Assembly (NCBI GenBank): GCA_028691595.1
Contig: JAQUZA010000059.1
Coordinates: 1 to 11,576 of the forward strand
Length of the DNA: 11,576 nt
DNA from: Candidatus Rifleibacteriota bacterium
Lineage (GTDB): Bacteria; Muiribacteriota; Ozemobacteria; Ozemobacterales; Ozemobacteraceae
Direction: 5' to 3'
Part shown: one piece after another, positions 1 to 7,567 of the stretch
How the letters are laid out: every line of letters starts with the position of its first letter
Numbering within the stretch: position 1 is the stretch's first letter
The notes under the pieces: model-generated
What the model saw: the letters and a program-made list of their open reading frames with translations, nothing else
Told to the model about the DNA's origin: nothing
The model's database searches: none
Translations under genes and position numbers: made by a program

Positions 1-2013
1 TTTTACCGGCCGTTTGATAAAGATAGTGACCGATTTGTCGGTGAAATTCTGCATTGCTGGTAAAGCAGCGCTCACCCATTCAAAAAATTTCGGGCCAAAA
101 GAAATGATCAGGGGATGAGAACTGGCAGGTGGCATTCCCGAAAACAGCTTATCGACTGTCTGATTGGCGGCACCGGCGGAACTTGATGTCGCAGGCTGTT
201 CACCAGACGATTCAAGTTCGGATGGTGTGTTTGTATCTGTTTCAGCGGGCAAATCTGCATTGGCCGCCTCATCTGCTTCATCATTGGGTTGGGCTTTGTC
301 TTCGGCTCTGCCAAGGCTGTAGCTGTCAAAAACAGGCTTATCAAGAGATCTGACCCCTGATTTAATGTCTGAACAGAGTTTGGTAATATCAATAGCCTGG
401 TCATAAAGCTTTTCTTCCTGGTAGAGGCGGGCGATGCTCATGAGAATGCTGTTAATTTTGTCTTTATCAGCCCGGTCGCCCATTAGACTGTGGTAGTCAG
501 CGAGAGAACTGTGGTAGCCCTTCAGCCTGACGGCGAGATAAAGGGCGTTGTCAGGGTCTTTCAACTTTGGATCTGCCTTGAAGGCTTCACGCAGATAGGT
601 TATGGCCAGTTCAAAGTCATTTTTGTCGAGATAAACGCGGCCGATGTGAAGCAGAACTTCGCCTTGCCCCGCCACCAGCTGATTTGCTTTTAGAAGAAGA
701 CTCAATGCCCGGTCTATCTGACCATCACGGTAATATGCCCAGCCAAGCGTATCTATATAAGAGGCATTGTTTTTTTCAATCTGAACGGCTCTTTCAGCGA
801 GCTCTATCGCTTTGCTGATGTTAGTATTCTGCTCGGTGTAAAGGTATGCGAGGTTATTCATTGCCTCGGCCGAATCAGGTCTGAGTTTGATAGCGTGATC
901 GTAATGCTCTGCGGCTTTGTCAAGTTCGCCCATGGCATAATAGACGGTAGCCAGGTGATAGTGCGGGTCATAAACATTCATCTTCATCGAGAGCGATTTT
1001 TTCAGCTCTTCTTCTGCCTTCTTGAAGTCATGATTTTTGAAGGCGGCCCAGCCAAGACTGTCCCTGAAGCCGGGGCTTTCCGGGGCCATGTCAACTGCAC
1101 GCTGGCAGAGTTCCTGGGCGGTTTTGGTGTTTACGCCGTATTCGGCATACAGATAGCCGAGGTTGTTGAGAGCGTGCGGATTATTGGGTGAAAGCTCGAG
1201 AATTTTCTTGTAAACGGCTTCTTCAAGCCAGAAGGGCTCAGGCTTGTTGCGGCTCTGATAATCTTCATGCAGACCCATGTAAATGCCCAGAAGTGAATTT
1301 TGCAGTTTCGGGTTGCGTGGGTCCAGTGATGATGCCTTTTCATATGAGGCAATAGACAGAAATAATGAGGTATCCATTGACCCAAGAAGTCTGAAGGCCT
1401 GACCCATGACGTAATAGTAATGGGCTGTCTTCGGAATGAGCGTTAAAGCTCTTTTGAGGTCTTCTTCAGGTTTCATTGGCTCGAAATAACCATTCGGTCG
1501 GTTGCGAAGCTCCTGGAAAAGAATGCCTTTGATCAGCCAGTAATCATGGTTCTTGTTAAATCTGTCTTCTGATTCGAGCAGTAGCTCTTCAAAAGCGTGA
1601 TCCTTGCTGTTGGTTTTGTCTTCTGTTTTGTCGATGCTCAACAACAGACCATTGAAGAAAATGTCGCGCAATCTTTCTTCGTTGGTAAAATCAGCTTTTC
1701 CGGTGCTTTTGAGAAGACTGGTGCTGAGTTTGATGAGCTCATCACGTCTGGGCGTGTCTGAAAGCTTGATCAGACTGAACCACCTGGTGATTGCATGTAG
1801 CTGAGCAAGGGTGTTTCCCTGCTGCTCGGTCAGATACTTCTTGAGGAGCTGCAGGTTGAAATCGCTGGGTTTGGTTTTTTCAAAGCGAATTTCTTCCTGC
1901 CCGAAAAGGGGCAGACCGAAATCGAAGTTAACCTCGCCCCGGACTGGTGATACCAGCAAGGTGGCAAAAAACAGCGAGAAAAATAAGATCCTGCAAAAAA
2001 GTTTGTTCAGCAT
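1..2013 (-). CDS. Exported TPR-repeat protein (C-terminus off the left edge)
   Basis: The frame is open without a stop from the ATG at 2013 to base 1, giving 671 residues with the end outside the window. The start is supported by GGAGG at 2020-2024, six bases upstream. Residues 1-26 look like a Sec signal peptide: a Lys/Arg start, a Phe/Leu-rich core, then a likely cut after VRG. From about residue 195 to 485 there are roughly eight TPR units with typical spacing, for example HALNNLGYLYAEYG near 280, EAMNNLAYLYTEQ and LGWAYYRDGQIDRAL. A further TPR-like helix pair (SIARLYQEEKLYDQAI) follows near 530-550. Residues about 572-620 are an acidic Ala/Ser/Pro/Glu linker, after which an ordered segment begins (ISFGPKFFEWVS) and is cut off. 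TPRs usually act as protein-binding scaffolds, so a periplasmic scaffold is inferred. It lies 31 nt after the VWA gene and is very probably co-transcribed with it. The exact function is unknown. Confidence 0.88.
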   Translation of the reverse strand, partial: MLNKLFCRILFFSLFFATLLVSPVRGEVNFDFGLPLFGQEEIRFEKTKPSDFNLQLLKKYLTEQQGNTLAQLHAITRWFSLIKLSDTPRRDELIKLSTSLLKSTGKADFTNEERLRDIFFNGLLLSIDKTEDKTNSKDHAFEELLLESEDRFNKNHDYWLIKGILFQELRNRPNGYFEPMKPEEDLKRALTLIPKTAHYYYVMGQAFRLLGSMDTSLFLSIASYEKASSLDPRNPKLQNSLLGIYMGLHEDYQSRNKPEPFWLEEAVYKKILELSPNNPHALNNLGYLYAEYGVNTKTAQELCQRAVDMAPESPGFRDSLGWAAFKNHDFKKAEEELKKSLSMKMNVYDPHYHLATVYYAMGELDKAAEHYDHAIKLRPDSAEAMNNLAYLYTEQNTNISKAIELAERAVQIEKNNASYIDTLGWAYYRDGQIDRALSLLLKANQLVAGQGEVLLHIGRVYLDKNDFELAITYLREAFKADPKLKDPDNALYLAVRLKGYHSSLADYHSLMGDRADKDKINSILMSIARLYQEEKLYDQAIDITKLCSDIKSGVRSLDKPVFDSYSLGRAEDKAQPNDEADEAANADLPAETDTNTPSELESSGEQPATSSSAGAANQTVDKLFSGMPPASSHPLIISFGPKFFEWVSAALPAMQNFTDKSVTIFIKRPVK

Positions 2014-2019
2014 TTTGTG

Positions 2020-2024
2020 CCTCC
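2020..2024 (-). promoter_or_regulatory. Ribosome binding site of the TPR gene
   Basis: GGAGG on the minus strand, six bases before the ATG at 2013. It lies in the 31-nt gap after the VWA stop codon, so the TPR gene can be translated from the VWA transcript. Confidence 0.8.
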
Positions 2025-2044
2025 GTGTTTAACCTGACCTTTAT

Positions 2045-3088
2045 CTATTTCCAGGTGCGGGTTCTGGTGAGCTTTTGCCCACCCTCATTGATCGTTAACT
2101 CGATTGAACCAGGCTGATTGGTGTCGTTCGTCACCGAAAATTCGACGACCTGAACATTGTTGATAATCTGCCCAAGCTTTTTAAACCATTCTGCCAGCTT
2201 GCTGCTGTCAGGAACATAAGAATAATAGCCGTCAGTGCTGTTTGACAAGTTGCGCAGGTTGGTGACTTCAAGCCAGCCGAACCCGAAGACAAACACTGAG
2301 GTGTTGTGAATCTGGCAGCGTCGAATAACGTCATCGAGCGAGGCGTTTGAAGCATTGTCGTTACCGTCGGTTGTCAGAATTACAAACCTGAAATGTGGAC
2401 GGGCCTGAATCTTGTCGACACCGGCATCTACACCGTCAAACAGTGCTGTGTTCTGAAGCATGATGCGCTTTTTTATCGATGTTTTCAGGGCATTTTTATC
2501 GGTAGTAAGAGGCTGAACCTCATTGACCTTGTTATTGAATTTAATTACGCCACCGGTGAATGGTATGAGAATCTGGTCTATCAGTGCAGAAAAATTATCT
2601 TCAATTGCAGTCAGGTCTTCGGGAAACATGCTGCCGGAATAGTCCATGACGCTCGAAAAACTCATCGGATCAGCCATGTCGCCATAGGCATGCAATGGTC
2701 TTACACGATCGACGATCGCATTGAGATCGGCTCCAGATTTGTCTTTTGCCAGAACGGTTACGTTTGCAGCATTGATGACCTTTAGCGGGCTGCCATCATT
2801 GTCAGTCATCGAAACAAACATGAAGAACTTTTTGGGGCTGTTCTTTTCGACACCGTGAATACGCAGGGCATTGCTGAAATCATCTTCGGGCTTGATGTTC
2901 GGGTGAAAAGCGCTGACAAAACTCAGATAGCGGCGCAGTGTTTCGAGCAGCGAATTTGATGCCCCGTAATTTGATGCCAGCATATACCAGAGAATACCCA
3001 GGCACATTAAAAGAAAAAGAACCAGAAACAATATATATTTCCAGGCAGGAATTCTGAGTCTTTCGTTTCCTGGAGCTACTTCAACCAT
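2045..3088 (-). CDS. Membrane-anchored von Willebrand A (VWA) domain protein
   Basis: 347 residues. A single membrane segment (about 16-38, Ile/Leu/Phe-rich) follows a short N-terminus, so the bulk of the protein is predicted to face the periplasm. The VWA fold spans about 140-320. Its metal-ion-dependent adhesion site looks complete: D149-x-S151-x-S153 (DYSGS), T214 (in QNTALFDG) and D241 (in LTTDGNDN). Residues 40-135 precede the VWA fold and read as a beta-rich domain. The C-terminal tail (about 322-347) could be a small beta segment. MIDAS-bearing VWA proteins bind partners through a divalent metal. VWA proteins are a reported genomic partner of the FtsZl-1 tubulin-like family, a member of which is encoded at 7818-10970. 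The ATG at 3088 has GGTGAG upstream, and an in-frame stop (TGA) just upstream excludes a longer start. A promoter is readable at 3123-3152. The substrate or partner is unknown. Confidence 0.9.
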   Translation of the reverse strand: MVEVAPGNERLRIPAWKYILFLVLFLLMCLGILWYMLASNYGASNSLLETLRRYLSFVSAFHPNIKPEDDFSNALRIHGVEKNSPKKFFMFVSMTDNDGSPLKVINAANVTVLAKDKSGADLNAIVDRVRPLHAYGDMADPMSFSSVMDYSGSMFPEDLTAIEDNFSALIDQILIPFTGGVIKFNNKVNEVQPLTTDKNALKTSIKKRIMLQNTALFDGVDAGVDKIQARPHFRFVILTTDGNDNASNASLDDVIRRCQIHNTSVFVFGFGWLEVTNLRNLSNSTDGYYSYVPDSSKLAEWFKKLGQIINNVQVVEFSVTNDTNQPGSIELTINEGGQKLTRTRTWK

Positions 3089-3122
3089 CAGTTCTCACCC
3101 CATGATCATTTGAATTGCCCAC

Positions 3123-3152
3123 ATAATACCACAACCGCACTGTTTCTGACAG
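3123..3152 (-). promoter_or_regulatory. Promoter of the VWA-TPR operon
   Basis: Minus-strand -10 TATTAT at 3123-3128 (5 of 6 to consensus), preceded by TGG, which makes it an extended -10. The -35 is CTGTCA at 3147-3152 (4 of 6), with an 18-bp spacer. Predicted transcription start is near 3116, about 28 nt before the ATG. It lies in the 190-bp gap after the beta-propeller gene, so VWA-TPR can be transcribed separately from that gene. Read-through from upstream is not excluded, since I see no strong terminator in the gap. Confidence 0.5.
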
Positions 3153-3278
3153 CCTAATCGATTTGCCCCGGAAAACCGCCGGAATTAAAGTGCCCGAATT
3201 TGCAGTCATACCATACAAAACGCCCCTGAGAGGGTTATGTATTCTGCATCGGTAAAATGGCCGCGGAGATTTGATCCG

Positions 3279-5705
3279 TCAGTAGTCACTGTGGTTGATG
3301 CGCATGCGGCGAACTCTGACATTAGTGGGAGTCCAGAGATAATTGCGATCGACCAGTATGTCTCTTATCCCGGCAATACGCCACTTTTCCCAGGTCAGGC
3401 CATCGTAATAATGAAAAGAGGTCGACTGAAATCTGATGTCAGAAGTCGAATAGTCATCGTAAGTTACAGTTACACCATCTTTTCTGGTATAGATAAACGG
3501 CATTTTATCGCTTCCATCAAGCCCCTGACCCTTTTCGCTGTATTTAACGAACCCATCACAGGCAACCCAGACGGCAACAGAGTTGTTATCTTCGGGCACA
3601 ACCCCGATGGCAGTAATGTTATCAGACATAAAATGCGCGTTAGTGCTTCTATAGTGAAACCTTTCGCCGGTGGGGTCGATTCTATGCAGACCTTTGGTCG
3701 AACCAATCCAGAGGTTCCCGTCAGAGCCTGACTTAATGCAGGTGCAGTCGCCATCGAGATCGATCATGGAAAAGTCGTTGCCATCCCAGGTGCTGATATT
3801 CTGGTTGTGCATGATTGCCAGACACTTGCCCTGCCGGGGGTTCCAGAAGGCAAACCCGCGTACCTCGGGTATTGCGAGACCCTGGAATACACCGTAATGT
3901 TGCCAGGCAAATGGAAATTTCTCGAGATTCTCGCTTTCGGGATTTTCAAGAATATAAAACCCCTGGTGCGTGCCAATATAAATTTTTCCGGCGTTGAACC
4001 AGACGACATTTAGCCTCTCACCATCATTCCAGGGTACGAACTTTTCAAGCATCTGCCAGTCAGGCCTTTCAACGGTCTGCTTTTTCCCATCAACCATGAC
4101 GATGCGGCGTACCATGCGCATTCTTGCCAGGTGCTGCCCGGCAAAAATCAGCCATAAATAGTCAGTTGAGCGATCAACGGTCATGCTGGTTATTTCCTGG
4201 TAAGGAATGGGAAAAGCATTGCTGGCAGTCGAAAATTCAGCCTTGTTGGTATAATGCTCCCAGTATCTGCCAACCTCAAGCTCTTGAAGCTGTTCTTCGT
4301 CGTTGGCGAAGTTCAGAGAGACTTTGCTGTTTTCTGTCTCCGATGCAATTTCCTGCTGGGCCAGTAATTCGGCTTCCCGTTCGGGGTTTGCTGCCGGTTC
4401 AATTCGTGTGCTCAGATCATAATACCAGGCAACTTTCTGTTCGAGATGATGGTAGGTGTTTCTGTCGTTGGTTTTCCAGCGGGTGAGCCCAAACTGGTGC
4501 GATATCCAGTAACTGCTGCCTTTAACAACCTGAAAATAGACCATGTTGGTCAAAAATGGAAAAAACGTTTTGTTGTATCTCGTGCCCACGCCGGTTTCCT
4601 GAAATTCGTCATAGCGGTCGGGCGACAGATGCACCATTACCAGCCCGGCATCAGTGCAGACCAGCAGTAATTTCTTATAAACGTAAAGACGGTTAATGCA
4701 ATTTGATGGCAGTATGCTGTTCTCGGCAAGATACTGCCGCCACTTGCCTTTGTAAAAACGCCACAATCCGCTCGATCTGGTGCCAATATAGACAGTGCGA
4801 CGGCCGATAAAATCGTTGAGAAATTCTTCGTCGCCGCTCATCTCTGGTAATTCGACCCAGTCGTAATACTCAGGGTCTTCGCGAACTGTTACAACACAAT
4901 TCAGCCATTGATCGTCGAGCGGCAACTGAATCTCGCGTATGGCCTGATTATTCTTTATCAGACTCAGATGCTCGGGAGTAACCGCCAAAGTGCGCATTTC
5001 GCGGCTTTTTCCCTCATGGAAAATATAAAAGTCATTTACCCAGTTTTCTGGCTGATTGCTGGTATCTTTGACGCAAAACTCGTTGCTGCCAGATATCTCG
5101 ATCAGGCCGTTGCCAAGAGTTGATACCCAGCCCTTAAAGTTGGCCTGCATGGCCATTGCCGAAATGCCGACCGAGCGAATTTTTAAACTGCCCGAATCAG
5201 GGTTGATCTGATAATTTACCGGCGAAAACTTGGTCATACCTGATTGCGGAAGAAAGGCAGAGCAAATATACCCCCCAAAGCAACCGGCAAAAACCTGGTT
5301 GTTTTGTATTTGTACACGGTTTATGTCAACAGTTGGCAGATTGTGGCTGGTGTCATAAACGTAGGTTGTCGTGCCCTGAACCGTGACCAGACCCTGGTTG
5401 GTGGCAAGCCAGTAGTGCCCATGCTCGTCAATTGCCATGTCGCAGACTGATAATGAAGCAATTTCGTCGGGCAATTTCAGGGTGGCCCAGGTACAGGAGT
5501 TGCCGTCATAAACGCTGACGCCGTTCTCGGTGCCAACCGCCATGGTGTTTTTATAGACTGCAAAGCAGTTTACTGATCGGCCGCAGAGGCCTGACCCCTC
5601 AGTGACTACCTGCCAGGTAGTACAATCGGCCCGCACAGAGAGTGTCAGCAGCGAAAGCACTGCCAGAACTGTGAATAATGAATTGGCAAAAGACCCGTTC
5701 TTCAT
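3279..5705 (-). CDS. Secreted multi-blade beta-propeller protein (Reg_prop-like repeats)
   Basis: 808 residues. Residues 1-26 form a Sec signal peptide with a probable cut after SVRA; there is no lipobox. The mature protein carries repeated blade motifs of the kind found in the sensor halves of hybrid two-component systems: AVGTENGVSVYDG (56-68), WLATNQGLV (99-107), WVSTLGNGLIEI (193-204), YIGTRSSGLWRF (306-317), LVCTDAGLVMV (348-358), YIGTHQGFYIL (576-586) and LWIGSTKGLHRID (665-677). About eleven or twelve blades suggests two stacked propellers. A Glu-rich, non-repeating stretch (about 435-480) probably separates them. The N-terminal third is Cys-rich (28, 41, 47, 71, 88, 142, 148, 211), which would suit disulfides in an oxidising compartment. 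No transmembrane segment or kinase follows, so it is a free-standing binding or sensing protein. The gene precedes VWA-TPR in the same orientation. The start codon has only a weak site (GGGG at 5713-5716). Its ligand is unknown. Confidence 0.85.
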   Translation of the reverse strand: MKNGSFANSLFTVLAVLSLLTLSVRADCTTWQVVTEGSGLCGRSVNCFAVYKNTMAVGTENGVSVYDGNSCTWATLKLPDEIASLSVCDMAIDEHGHYWLATNQGLVTVQGTTTYVYDTSHNLPTVDINRVQIQNNQVFAGCFGGYICSAFLPQSGMTKFSPVNYQINPDSGSLKIRSVGISAMAMQANFKGWVSTLGNGLIEISGSNEFCVKDTSNQPENWVNDFYIFHEGKSREMRTLAVTPEHLSLIKNNQAIREIQLPLDDQWLNCVVTVREDPEYYDWVELPEMSGDEEFLNDFIGRRTVYIGTRSSGLWRFYKGKWRQYLAENSILPSNCINRLYVYKKLLLVCTDAGLVMVHLSPDRYDEFQETGVGTRYNKTFFPFLTNMVYFQVVKGSSYWISHQFGLTRWKTNDRNTYHHLEQKVAWYYDLSTRIEPAANPEREAELLAQQEIASETENSKVSLNFANDEEQLQELEVGRYWEHYTNKAEFSTASNAFPIPYQEITSMTVDRSTDYLWLIFAGQHLARMRMVRRIVMVDGKKQTVERPDWQMLEKFVPWNDGERLNVVWFNAGKIYIGTHQGFYILENPESENLEKFPFAWQHYGVFQGLAIPEVRGFAFWNPRQGKCLAIMHNQNISTWDGNDFSMIDLDGDCTCIKSGSDGNLWIGSTKGLHRIDPTGERFHYRSTNAHFMSDNITAIGVVPEDNNSVAVWVACDGFVKYSEKGQGLDGSDKMPFIYTRKDGVTVTYDDYSTSDIRFQSTSFHYYDGLTWEKWRIAGIRDILVDRNYLWTPTNVRVRRMRINHSDY

Positions 5706-5780
5706 TGTGAGACCCCATTTAAGAGTGCGTGCTCTGGATTATTTTTACCATCACACTTTAGTCTGAAATGCCTTTTTTAT

Positions 5781-5939
5781 CCAGTCGTCTGTCAAAGTTG
5801 GATCTGTAGTTTTTTTTCATTCCCGCGTTTACAACATAGAGGGGTTCAAGCGGGAGTCTATTTTGTGACGGCTTATATCCACGTTTGCACGGGGATGACT
5901 TCGAAGTCGTTGAGTTTGCATGTTCCATAAAAGTATAAG
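5781..5939. repeat. Degenerate second copy of the intergenic MITE-like repeat
   Basis: This 159-bp stretch shares ordered blocks with the element at 7568-7727. The blocks are GTCTGTCA (5787-5794), TCCCGCG (5821-5827), GCGGGA-G-TCTA (5850-5860), CGGCTTA (5869-5875), GCACGGGGATGAC (5887-5899) and an end reading CATGT...AAAGTATAAG (to 5939). The left block and the GGGGATGAC block are 100 bp apart here and 97 bp apart in the other copy. The loops differ: about 20 nt is added in the first hairpin here and about 20 nt is missing from the second. Its ends no longer form a clean inverted repeat, so it is probably an old, immobile copy. Alignment was by eye. Confidence 0.5.
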
Positions 5940-5958
5940 CGACCCGTAAGGGCCGCTT
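5926..5958 (-). terminator. Rho-independent terminator of asnS
   Basis: On the minus strand, AAGCGGCCC and GGGTCGCTT (5937-5958) form a 9-bp stem with one G-T wobble and a TTAC loop. A moderate T-tract (ATACTTTTATG) follows. It begins 28 nt after the asnS stop codon. This separates asnS from the beta-propeller gene transcriptionally. Confidence 0.75.
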
Positions 5959-5986
5959 ACATTAAATACTTGCCTGAAGGTTTAAC

Positions 5987-7438
5987 TTAGAATTCAGCTG
6001 ATTTTGGGGTTCTGGGGAAGGGGATTACGTCTCTGACGTTACCCATGCCGGTCAAAAACATCAGCAGGCGCTCAAAGCCAAGACCGAAGCCGCTGTGAAC
6101 TACAGTTCCAAATCTGCGGGTGTCAAGATACCACCAGATGCTTTCTTCTGGAATATGGAAATCGGCGGCCCGCTGTTTTAACTCATCAAAACGTTCTTCG
6201 CGCTGTGAGCCGCCGATAATCTCGCCGACTCCCGGCACCAGAATATCCATGGCGGCAACAGTTTTGCCATCAGCGTTGGCGCGCATGTAGAAGGCTTTGT
6301 TTTCTTTGGGGTAATCGGTTACGATCACCGGTTTCTTGAAGTGTTTTTCAACGAGAAAACGCTCATGTTCTGACTGAAGATCGATGCCCCAGCGGTCAAC
6401 CGGGTATTGAAACTTCTTTTTCTTATTCGGAGTGCTTTCCATGAGTATTTCAATTGCTTTGGTATAGGTAATGCGCTCGAAATCGTTCTTTCTGACAAAA
6501 TCGAGCTTTTCAAGAAGGGTCATTTCTTCGCGTTCGGCCTGTGGCCTGAGTTTGTCTTCTTCGGCAGCACGTTTGCTGAGGAAATCGAGATCGTCGGCAC
6601 AGTTATCAAGAGCGTAGCCGATGAGATATTTAAGAAAATCTTCGGCAAGGTTCATATTGTCGGTCAGATCGGCAAAGGCAATTTCCGGCTCGATCATCCA
6701 GAATTCAGAAAGATGCCTTGAAGTGTTTGAGTTTTCGGCCCGGAACGTAGGCCCAAAGGTATAGATCTTACCCAGGGCCAGGGCTGCAAGTTCACCTTCA
6801 AGTTGCCCGGAAACAGTCAGATTGGCAGCTTTGCCAAAAAAATCTTTGGAAAAATCTACCGAACCGTCATCGAGAAGCGGCGGATTAAGAGCGGGAAGGG
6901 TGGTAACCCTGAACATTTCGCCGGCCCCTTCGCAGTCTGAGCCGGTAATGATCGGGGTGTGAACGTTAAAGAAACCACGACTGTTGAAGTAGTTGTGAAT
7001 AGCAAAGGTCATGGCATGTCTGACCCGCAGAACCGCACCAAAAACGTTCGTTCTGAAACGCAGGTGACCAATTTCCCGCAAAAATTCGAGAGAGTGCTTT
7101 TTGGGCTGCAGCGGGTAAGAATCTACGTCAGCAACGCCTGATACTGTCAGGCTTTCGACCATAAGCTCAACAGCCTGGCCGCTGCCCTGAGAGGCGACAA
7201 GCTTGCCGGTTGCGCATATTGAAGCACCAGTAGTGACTTTGGCCATGGATTCTTCGGTGATGCCTTCGTAACCCTTTTCGACATCGACAACCAGTTGCAG
7301 GTTACGAATGGTTGAGCCATCATTCAGAGCCACAAAAGCTACGTTCTTGCTGGAGCGCCTGGTTCTGACCCATCCGCTGACAGATACAGTTGCATCGGAC
7401 GGTGACATTGCGAGAATCTTGCTGACAGAATGACTCAT
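5987..7438 (-). CDS. asnS: Asparaginyl-tRNA synthetase
   Basis: Cytoplasmic enzyme that charges tRNA-Asn with asparagine using ATP; a class IIb synthetase. 483 residues from the chosen start, normal for the family. The N-terminal OB-fold anticodon-binding domain is at about 16-105 (VSVSGWVRTRRSSKN). Class II motif 1 falls near 140-162 (NVHTPIITGSDCEGAGEMF lies at 158-176), motif 2 is FRAENSNTSRHLSEFW (232-247), and motif 3 is GFGLGFERLLMF (450-461), followed by RDVIPFPRTP. GEMF and the segment VPGVGEIIGGSQRE (401-414) match AsnRS rather than AspRS. The open frame extends upstream to a GTG at 7507, but that codon lies in the promoter, upstream of the predicted transcription start. The ATG at 7438, with GAGGT eight bases upstream, is therefore the start. 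It is a single-gene unit with its own promoter and terminator, placed between the tubulin-like gene and the envelope genes. Confidence 0.97.
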   Translation of the reverse strand: MSHSVSKILAMSPSDATVSVSGWVRTRRSSKNVAFVALNDGSTIRNLQLVVDVEKGYEGITEESMAKVTTGASICATGKLVASQGSGQAVELMVESLTVSGVADVDSYPLQPKKHSLEFLREIGHLRFRTNVFGAVLRVRHAMTFAIHNYFNSRGFFNVHTPIITGSDCEGAGEMFRVTTLPALNPPLLDDGSVDFSKDFFGKAANLTVSGQLEGELAALALGKIYTFGPTFRAENSNTSRHLSEFWMIEPEIAFADLTDNMNLAEDFLKYLIGYALDNCADDLDFLSKRAAEEDKLRPQAEREEMTLLEKLDFVRKNDFERITYTKAIEILMESTPNKKKKFQYPVDRWGIDLQSEHERFLVEKHFKKPVIVTDYPKENKAFYMRANADGKTVAAMDILVPGVGEIIGGSQREERFDELKQRAADFHIPEESIWWYLDTRRFGTVVHSGFGLGFERLLMFLTGMGNVRDVIPFPRTPKSAEF

Positions 7439-7467
7439 CTTATGAGACCTCAACCATGTAATAGATT

Positions 7468-7486
7468 GCCCGGGCTGATGCCGGGC
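7468..7486 (-). promoter_or_regulatory. GC-rich hairpin in the asnS leader
   Basis: On the minus strand, GCCCGG and CCGGGC form a 6-bp stem with a 7-nt loop within the predicted 51-nt leader of asnS. No T-tract follows and no T-box features are seen, so a regulatory role is unproven. Confidence 0.3.
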
Positions 7487-7495
7487 CGGTGGCTG

Positions 7496-7524
7496 ATTAT
7501 ACTGCACCCCCGGGACTCAGTCAA
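7496..7524 (-). promoter_or_regulatory. asnS promoter, near consensus
   Basis: Minus strand: -35 TTGACT (7519-7524, 5 of 6), 17-bp spacer, -10 TATAAT (7496-7501, 6 of 6). Predicted transcription start is near 7489, giving a leader of about 51 nt to the ATG at 7438. A strong constitutive promoter suits a housekeeping synthetase. It also shows that the in-frame GTG at 7507 cannot be the start on this transcript. Confidence 0.85.
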
Positions 7525-7567
7525 GAAGGCCAGCCCTTTTTGCCACATTTCGTACGAATTCCGAAAA

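Larger units (their letters stand above)
5706..5986. other. asnS to beta-propeller intergenic region
   Basis: 281 bp without a credible gene. It holds the asnS terminator (5926-5958), a degenerate repeat copy (5781-5939), and about 75 bp of leader before the propeller start. A perfect -35-like TTGACA (minus strand, 5790-5795) sits at the repeat edge, but no acceptable -10 lies 16-19 bp from it. The propeller promoter is therefore not identified. TAAAAA, preceded by TGG, is the best -10-like string nearer the gene, and it is weak. Confidence 0.6.

Noticed and set aside
2393..2785. 130-residue plus-strand open frame opposite the VWA gene
   Set aside because: Antisense to the MIDAS-bearing coding region and without support of its own.
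3215..3234. Possible terminator after the propeller gene (CCCT/AGGG hairpin then GCGTTTTGT)
   Set aside because: The stem is only four pairs with a 3-nt loop, too weak to claim; read-through into the VWA gene remains possible.
3237..3731. 164-residue plus-strand open frame overlapping the propeller gene end
   Set aside because: Almost all of it is antisense to the propeller coding region; it has no family motif and a poor start context.
3279..5705. Hybrid two-component sensor kinase, suggested by the Reg_prop-like blades
   Set aside because: The protein ends in a final blade-like segment with no transmembrane helix, kinase or receiver domain, and the stop codon is clear.
7439..7490. T-box riboswitch before asnS
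   Set aside because: The leader is only about 51 nt, with one short hairpin and no T-box sequence or terminator/antiterminator pair.
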